The notes under the pieces are model-generated. The model did no database searches. It had not been told where the DNA came from and worked only from the letters and a program-made list of their open reading frames with translations. The position numbers and the translations under genes are program-made. From assembly GCA_964596645.1 (NCBI GenBank), contig CAZQVB010000007.1, forward strand, positions 1 through 64,000: 64,000 nucleotides of DNA, read 5' to 3'. The DNA comes from CAVQEK01 sp964596645 (GTDB lineage: Bacteria > Bacteroidota > Bacteroidia > Cytophagales > Cyclobacteriaceae). This document shows, piece after piece, positions 59,920 to 64,000 of the stretch; position 1 is the stretch's first letter; every line of letters begins with the position of its first letter.

Positions 59920-61395
59920 TCAATAGGCTTTTGCAAAGACCACCCTACCCTTGGAAGGCTTGCCGGAATACATACAGCGGCCCTGATTTTCTTGCTGCTC
60001 CAGCGGAATGCAGCGGATGGTAGCTTTTGTTTCTTCCTGTATCTTTTTCTCGGTTTCGGTGGTGCCATCCCAATGTGCCATGATAAAGCCGCCCTCTGCC
60101 TCCAGTACCTGCTTAAACTCATCGTATGAATCGACTGTTCGGGTATTGGACTGCCGAAAATCAAGCGCCTTTTTGTAAATATTATCTTGAATTTCGATGA
60201 GAAGATCGCTGATATAGTTATCCAGATTATCAAACGACAGTATGTTTTTGGCAAGTGTATCGCGCCGTGCCACCTCGACTGTATTATTCTCCAAATCGCG
60301 GGGACCTATTGCCAATCGCACGGGCACACCCTTCAGCTCATATTCGGCAAATTTCCATCCTGGTTTAAATGTATCTCGATCGTCATACTTTACGGTGATG
60401 CCTCTTTGCTGTAATTGTTTGATGAGTGGAGCCACCTTCTCACCGATCGCGGTGTAGTGGCTGTCGTCTTTTACTATAGGAACGATCACCACCTGAAGAG
60501 GTGCCAACTTGGGGGGCAGTACCAGGCCGTTGTCATCGGAATGCGCCATGATGAGCCCGCCAATCAGACGTGTGCTCACACCCCATGAGGTGCCCCAAAC
60601 AAATTCCTGTCCGCCATCTGAGGTGGCAAATTTCACATCAAATGCTTTGGCAAAATTTTGTCCTAAAAAATGAGAGGTGCCGGCTTGCAAGGCTTTTCCG
60701 TCTTGCATCAGGGCTTCAATGCAATATGTATCAACAGCGCCCGCGAACTTTTCTCCTTCGGTTTTCACCCCTTTCAGTACAGGTACTGCCATATGCTCTT
60801 CGGCAAAAGTGGCGTATACTTCTAGCATTTTTCGGGTTTCCTCTACCGCCTCCTGCATGGTGGCATGAGCAGTATGGCCCTCCTGCCAAAGAAACTCTGC
60901 CGTACGCAGAAATAATCTGGTGCGCATTTCCCAACGCACCACATTGGCCCATTGGTTTATAAGTAAAGGAAGATCCCTGTAAGACTGTATCCAGTTTTTA
61001 TACATACTCCAAATGACCGTTTCAGATGTTGGACGAATGATTAGTTCTTCCTCCAGCTTTGCCGTAGGGTCTACCACTACTCCGCTTCCATCTTCGCTAC
61101 TCTTGAGCCTGTAATGCGTGACTACGGCGCATTCCTTTGCAAAGCCCTCTACGTGAGCGGCTTCGCGGCTTAAGTAAGACTTGGGAATAAACAAGGGAAA
61201 GTAGGCATTGCTGTGGCCCGTAGCCTTGAACATGCCATCGAGTGCCGACTGCATTTTCTCCCAAATGGCATAGCCATATGGCTTTATTACCATACAACCC
61301 CGCACCGGTGAATTTTCTGCCAAATCTGCTCGTTTTACTATTTCATTGTACCATGCAGAATAGTCTTCTGATCTTTTTGGTATTCCCTTACCCAT
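59920..61395 (-). CDS. proS: Proline--tRNA ligase, archaeal/eukaryotic-like type
   Basis: 491 aa, the short form without the INS editing domain. VRGCMVIKPYGYAIWEKMQS and RTRLFLRTAEFLWQEGHTAH are class II catalytic motif segments. IPIVKDDSHYTAI-like residues begin the anticodon-binding domain. The last part is the prolyl-tRNA synthetase C-terminal domain, ending AKAY with the buried Tyr. Bacteroidota typically carry this type. It may be cotranscribed with nfeD-floA. Confidence 0.95.
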   Translation of the reverse strand: MGKGIPKRSEDYSAWYNEIVKRADLAENSPVRGCMVIKPYGYAIWEKMQSALDGMFKATGHSNAYFPLFIPKSYLSREAAHVEGFAKECAVVTHYRLKSSEDGSGVVVDPTAKLEEELIIRPTSETVIWSMYKNWIQSYRDLPLLINQWANVVRWEMRTRLFLRTAEFLWQEGHTAHATMQEAVEETRKMLEVYATFAEEHMAVPVLKGVKTEGEKFAGAVDTYCIEALMQDGKALQAGTSHFLGQNFAKAFDVKFATSDGGQEFVWGTSWGVSTRLIGGLIMAHSDDNGLVLPPKLAPLQVVIVPIVKDDSHYTAIGEKVAPLIKQLQQRGITVKYDDRDTFKPGWKFAEYELKGVPVRLAIGPRDLENNTVEVARRDTLAKNILSFDNLDNYISDLLIEIQDNIYKKALDFRQSNTRTVDSYDEFKQVLEAEGGFIMAHWDGTTETEKKIQEETKATIRCIPLEQQENQGRCMYSGKPSKGRVVFAKAY

Positions 61396-61466
61396 TTGAG
61401 TTGAAATATGCGTTTAAACCTTTGGTATGACTTTTGTGTCTTTGGTGTAAGACTTTGAAATTGGGG

Positions 61467-61474
61467 CAAAACTA
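61467..61474 (-). promoter_or_regulatory. Candidate -7 element of the proS promoter
   Basis: TAGTTTTG on the minus strand (CAAAACTA on the plus) matches TAnnTTTG exactly, 71 bases ahead of the start codon. No well-spaced -33 TTTG is present, so the call is tentative. Confidence 0.4.
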
Positions 61475-61542
61475 AGTTTTTGCAGGTACAATAACTAAGT
61501 AATTATTTTATCGTTACCTTTATTGCTTTTAGTATTTATCAG

Positions 61543-61549
61543 AAGGAGG
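61543..61549 (+). promoter_or_regulatory. Strong Shine-Dalgarno site of the low-complexity exported protein
   Basis: AAGGAGG ends eight bases ahead of ATG 61558. It is again a full purine-rich site in a phylum where such sites are rare and mostly unused. Confidence 0.55.
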
Positions 61550-61557
61550 GAGTAGCC

Positions 61558-62970
61558 ATGAATATTATTAAAAACGTCCAAATTGTAGCCGGATCGCTCG
61601 CCATGCTTATGGCAGCCTCGGGCAATCCGCTGTCGGCTCAGGAGTACGATGACTTGTATTTCAACAGCAGTGATCGCAAAACTGTAGAGGTTGACAAATC
61701 CACCTTAAAATCCATCAGTTCCAATCATTTTGGCGACGCTAACTATAAAGATATGACGGCGTCAACCGAAAATTTTTCAGCCAAAAACGTAAACCCGGAA
61801 TATGTAGCCAGGTACCAGCCAAAGGCAAATGCACCGGCAGAGGAAGTGAGCGCTACGGACGAGTATAGCAGCGAAGATTATTTCGTGGAAGATTATCAAA
61901 ACAACGGTGACCTCATCAATAACAAATACGATAGAAATTATACCCGCTACAGCGGAAACAATAGAAATGTTGGAAACAACGCCTGGAACGTGAATCCTTA
62001 TATGGGATTCAACACTTTTAACAGCCCCTTTGGATTTTCACCCGGATGGAACTTCGGCTTTGGTTTTGGTTCGGGCTTTGGTTTTGGTCATCCTTCCATG
62101 GGATGGAACATGTCATTTGGATGGGGTAATGGCTTTGGATGGGGCAATGGCTTTTACAATCCCTGGAACTCATGGTACGGACGTGGATTTTACGATCCTT
62201 TCTTCTGCGATCCCTGGGGCCCCGGTTTCTATTCTTTCAACACATTTCGCCCCTGGGGCTGGGGACGTCCCTTTGGATTTGGTCATGGTTTTTACGGAAG
62301 TCGCCCGATCATTGTCAACAATTATTATGGTGAAGGTAATGGCCGTCTCAACTATGGTGCTCGCAGCACTCGTAGTAGCGTAGCTCCTCGTTCTTCAGAA
62401 TTGAGCCGCCGGTCAGCTGCCGATAGAATAAGCACTTCAGGCAATACCACAAGCCGAACTGGCTCTCGGGTGGCCACCTCCAGTGCTTCACGTGGCTCTT
62501 CTCCGGCTAATGGACGTGTGAGCAGCAATGCCGATTACAGTAGAATGCAAAGTGAATACTTTAACAGCAGCCGATCACGCAGTTCTTCCGACCGTATTTC
62601 TACCGTTCGCGAAAGAAACTCAAATAGCGGCTATGTAGCACCGACCAATTCAGGAAGAGACAGAAGCAGCAGTTCACAAATGAATTACAACAGGCCATCG
62701 CGATCGTCATCGACCTTTAGCAGCCCAAGCAATAACAGCGGCTCGCGATACAACAGAAGCTCTGGCAGCAGCTACGATTCACGATCGAGCCGATCATCAT
62801 ATGGTTCTTCTCCGAGCCGAAGCAGCTCGAGTGGAAGTTATTCAAGAGGTAGCAGCGGCGGCAGCTATGACCGATCATCTGGCTCATCCGGTTCCAGGTC
62901 GTCAGGATCATATGGAGGTTCAAGTTCTGGTTCATCACGAGGTTCTTCATCAAGAAGCGGAGGCAGGTAA
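61558..62970 (+). CDS. Gly/Phe/Trp- and Ser/Arg-rich exported protein
   Basis: 470 aa. Signal peptide about 1-27 (ending LSAQ). Residues 28-140 are mixed and acidic. Residues about 145-250 are aromatic-glycine rich: NPYMGFNTFNSPFGF, GWNFGFGFGSGFGFGHP, SFGWGNGFGWGNGFYNPWNS. Residues about 265-470 are almost purely Ser, Arg, Gly, Asn and Tyr, with SSRSSYGSSPSRSSSSGS and SGGSYDRSSGSSGSRSS. Both low-complexity parts are likely disordered and prone to phase separation or adhesion. Homologues lie upstream of FadL-like genes in this phylum, from memory. The role is unknown. Confidence 0.75.
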   Translation: MNIIKNVQIVAGSLAMLMAASGNPLSAQEYDDLYFNSSDRKTVEVDKSTLKSISSNHFGDANYKDMTASTENFSAKNVNPEYVARYQPKANAPAEEVSATDEYSSEDYFVEDYQNNGDLINNKYDRNYTRYSGNNRNVGNNAWNVNPYMGFNTFNSPFGFSPGWNFGFGFGSGFGFGHPSMGWNMSFGWGNGFGWGNGFYNPWNSWYGRGFYDPFFCDPWGPGFYSFNTFRPWGWGRPFGFGHGFYGSRPIIVNNYYGEGNGRLNYGARSTRSSVAPRSSELSRRSAADRISTSGNTTSRTGSRVATSSASRGSSPANGRVSSNADYSRMQSEYFNSSRSRSSSDRISTVRERNSNSGYVAPTNSGRDRSSSSQMNYNRPSRSSSTFSSPSNNSGSRYNRSSGSSYDSRSSRSSYGSSPSRSSSSGSYSRGSSGGSYDRSSGSSGSRSSGSYGGSSSGSSRGSSSRSGGR

Positions 62971-63009
62971 TAACCTGCTTCCCCCCTCTTTCTTTTAAAT
63001 CATTTGGTC

Positions 63010-64000
63010 ATGAAATTCTTAAAAACGCTTACAGTAAGCGCAGGATTATTATTGCCTTTTTTGCCGATAAAAGCCCAGGTGGTGCCGGGAGCATTTTCCT
63101 ACCACGAGCTTGGTCGTACTTTTAGCCAATGGAGTCATGTGGGCAGCGCAAGGCTAATGGGTGCGGGTGGTGCTCAAATAAGTTTAGGAGGCGATATCAG
63201 CAGTGCACTGTCGAATCCTGCCGGGTTGGGATTCTATAATCGGTCAGAGATTAGCTTTACACCATCATTAAGTTTTGTCAATGCAGATGCGACTTATCTC
63301 GGGACACTGAGCCGTGAGAATTCTACGCAGTTCAACTTCGACAACATTGGCGTAGTGTTTAATAGCCAAAAAGACGAGTTGATACCGGGAAGCTACAAAG
63401 GCCATGCTTTCGCCCTTTCGTATTCCAAAGTGAATGACTTCAACAGCATTGTCTCATATCGCGGTAGCAACACAAATAATGACATTCTCGATTATATTGT
63501 TCAAGATGCCAACTTTCAAGATGTTGCAGTTGATGATCTTACTTCCATCCCCAGAAATGCCTATAATGCCTACCTGATCAATGAGTATTATGCTGTAAGA
63601 GAAAATGGTGGTGAGACGCCATTCTATGAGCGTACATTTTTTACAGAATATCCAACGTCTGAGTTTCCTACCGAGCAAAGTGAAGTGATAGAGACCGAGG
63701 GTAGTCAAAACCTGCTTTCCCTGGCCTATGGAGGCAATGTGAGCGATAGGTTCTACTTTGGCGGCGGGATCAATATTGCTAATATTCGCTATAATGTGTT
63801 TAAATCCTATCAGGAGCTGTATCCCAGCGGTAGTATAGTAGAGCGCAGTAACATATTCGATGAATTGCGCACAAACGGTACAGGATTAGGCTTAACCTTT
63901 GGGGTAATCGGTAGACCTGCAAACTGGGTGACGCTTGGCCTATCCGTAATGACGCCGACCTGGTATGCTATGAGTGAAGAATATTTCAATAGTGTAAGTG
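63010..64000 (+). CDS. FadL/OmpP1-type outer-membrane protein (partial)
   Basis: The frame from ATG 63010 stays open for 330 codons to the window end, so the protein is cut. It opens MKFLKTLTVSAGLLLPFLPI with a Sec signal ending KAQ. WSHVGSARLMGAGGAQISLG and GDISSALSNPAGLGFYNRSE form the N-terminal hatch motif of OMPP1/FadL/TodX transporters, and long alternating strands follow (LSLAYGGNVSDRFYFGGGIN). Such barrels import hydrophobic compounds. It lies 40 bp after the Ser/Arg-rich gene. Confidence 0.85.
   Translation, partial: MKFLKTLTVSAGLLLPFLPIKAQVVPGAFSYHELGRTFSQWSHVGSARLMGAGGAQISLGGDISSALSNPAGLGFYNRSEISFTPSLSFVNADATYLGTLSRENSTQFNFDNIGVVFNSQKDELIPGSYKGHAFALSYSKVNDFNSIVSYRGSNTNNDILDYIVQDANFQDVAVDDLTSIPRNAYNAYLINEYYAVRENGGETPFYERTFFTEYPTSEFPTEQSEVIETEGSQNLLSLAYGGNVSDRFYFGGGINIANIRYNVFKSYQELYPSGSIVERSNIFDELRTNGTGLGLTFGVIGRPANWVTLGLSVMTPTWYAMSEEYFNSVS

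Overview
The window reads as a chromosomal segment of a gliding-type member of the Bacteroidota, most likely order Cytophagales. The evidence is the gliding genes gldE and gldD in the order mutY-ssb-gldE-gldD-recG, the order HU/TPR/29-residue COX24-type protein/RNase G, many DUF families typical of the phylum (DUF4783, DUF6787, DUF4136), and promoters of the phylum's TTTG-N(19-21)-TAnnTTTG type ahead of rplU and ssb. Base composition is roughly balanced. No rRNA, tRNA, CRISPR array, prophage or intact insertion sequence was found.

Layout. 1-900: decayed DUF559 endonuclease-like gene fragments, partly duplicated, studded with a C5-GCCAGC-G5 palindrome. 900-9850: housekeeping and stress genes (nadC, gpmA, FMN reductase, two tandem-domain universal stress proteins, and an operon of stress protein, CPA2 antiporter and DUF547). 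10.3-15.2 kb: two exported sulfatases and an outer-membrane protein. 16.7-27.9 kb: a tight ten-gene minus-strand operon for an unknown glycoconjugate. It holds two sugar epimerases (one fused to a glycoside hydrolase), an alcohol dehydrogenase and Gfo/Idh pair, a GT4 and three CgeB-like glycosyltransferases (one frameshifted), a ZIP-like membrane protein and a methyltransferase. Two more glycosyltransferases follow at 28.3-30.2 kb. 30.4-46 kb: information-processing and cell-envelope core (recX, yfiR-like, rng, HU, mutY, ssb, gldE, gldD, recG, rplU-rpmA, lipB, manA, yraN). 43.4-43.9 kb holds a tandem 150-bp palindromic repeat. 46-61.4 kb: lipoproteins, TauE-type exporter, LOG protein, S9 peptidase, HerA-like ATPase, lipase-like hydrolase, DUF4136 proteins, floA-nfeD and proS. 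61.5-64 kb: a Gly/Phe/Trp- and Ser/Arg-rich exported protein followed by a FadL/OmpP1-type outer-membrane protein cut by the window end.

The most unusual element is the 16.7-27.9 kb operon. Its enzymes suggest building and tailoring of a deoxysugar- or rhamnose-type glycan, yet no Wzx/Wzy flippase-polymerase, ABC exporter or initiating phosphoglycosyltransferase lies in it. The product could therefore be a soluble or membrane-anchored glycoside rather than a classical capsule. The glycoside hydrolase-epimerase fusion and the three adjacent CgeB-like transferases are the features most worth following up.
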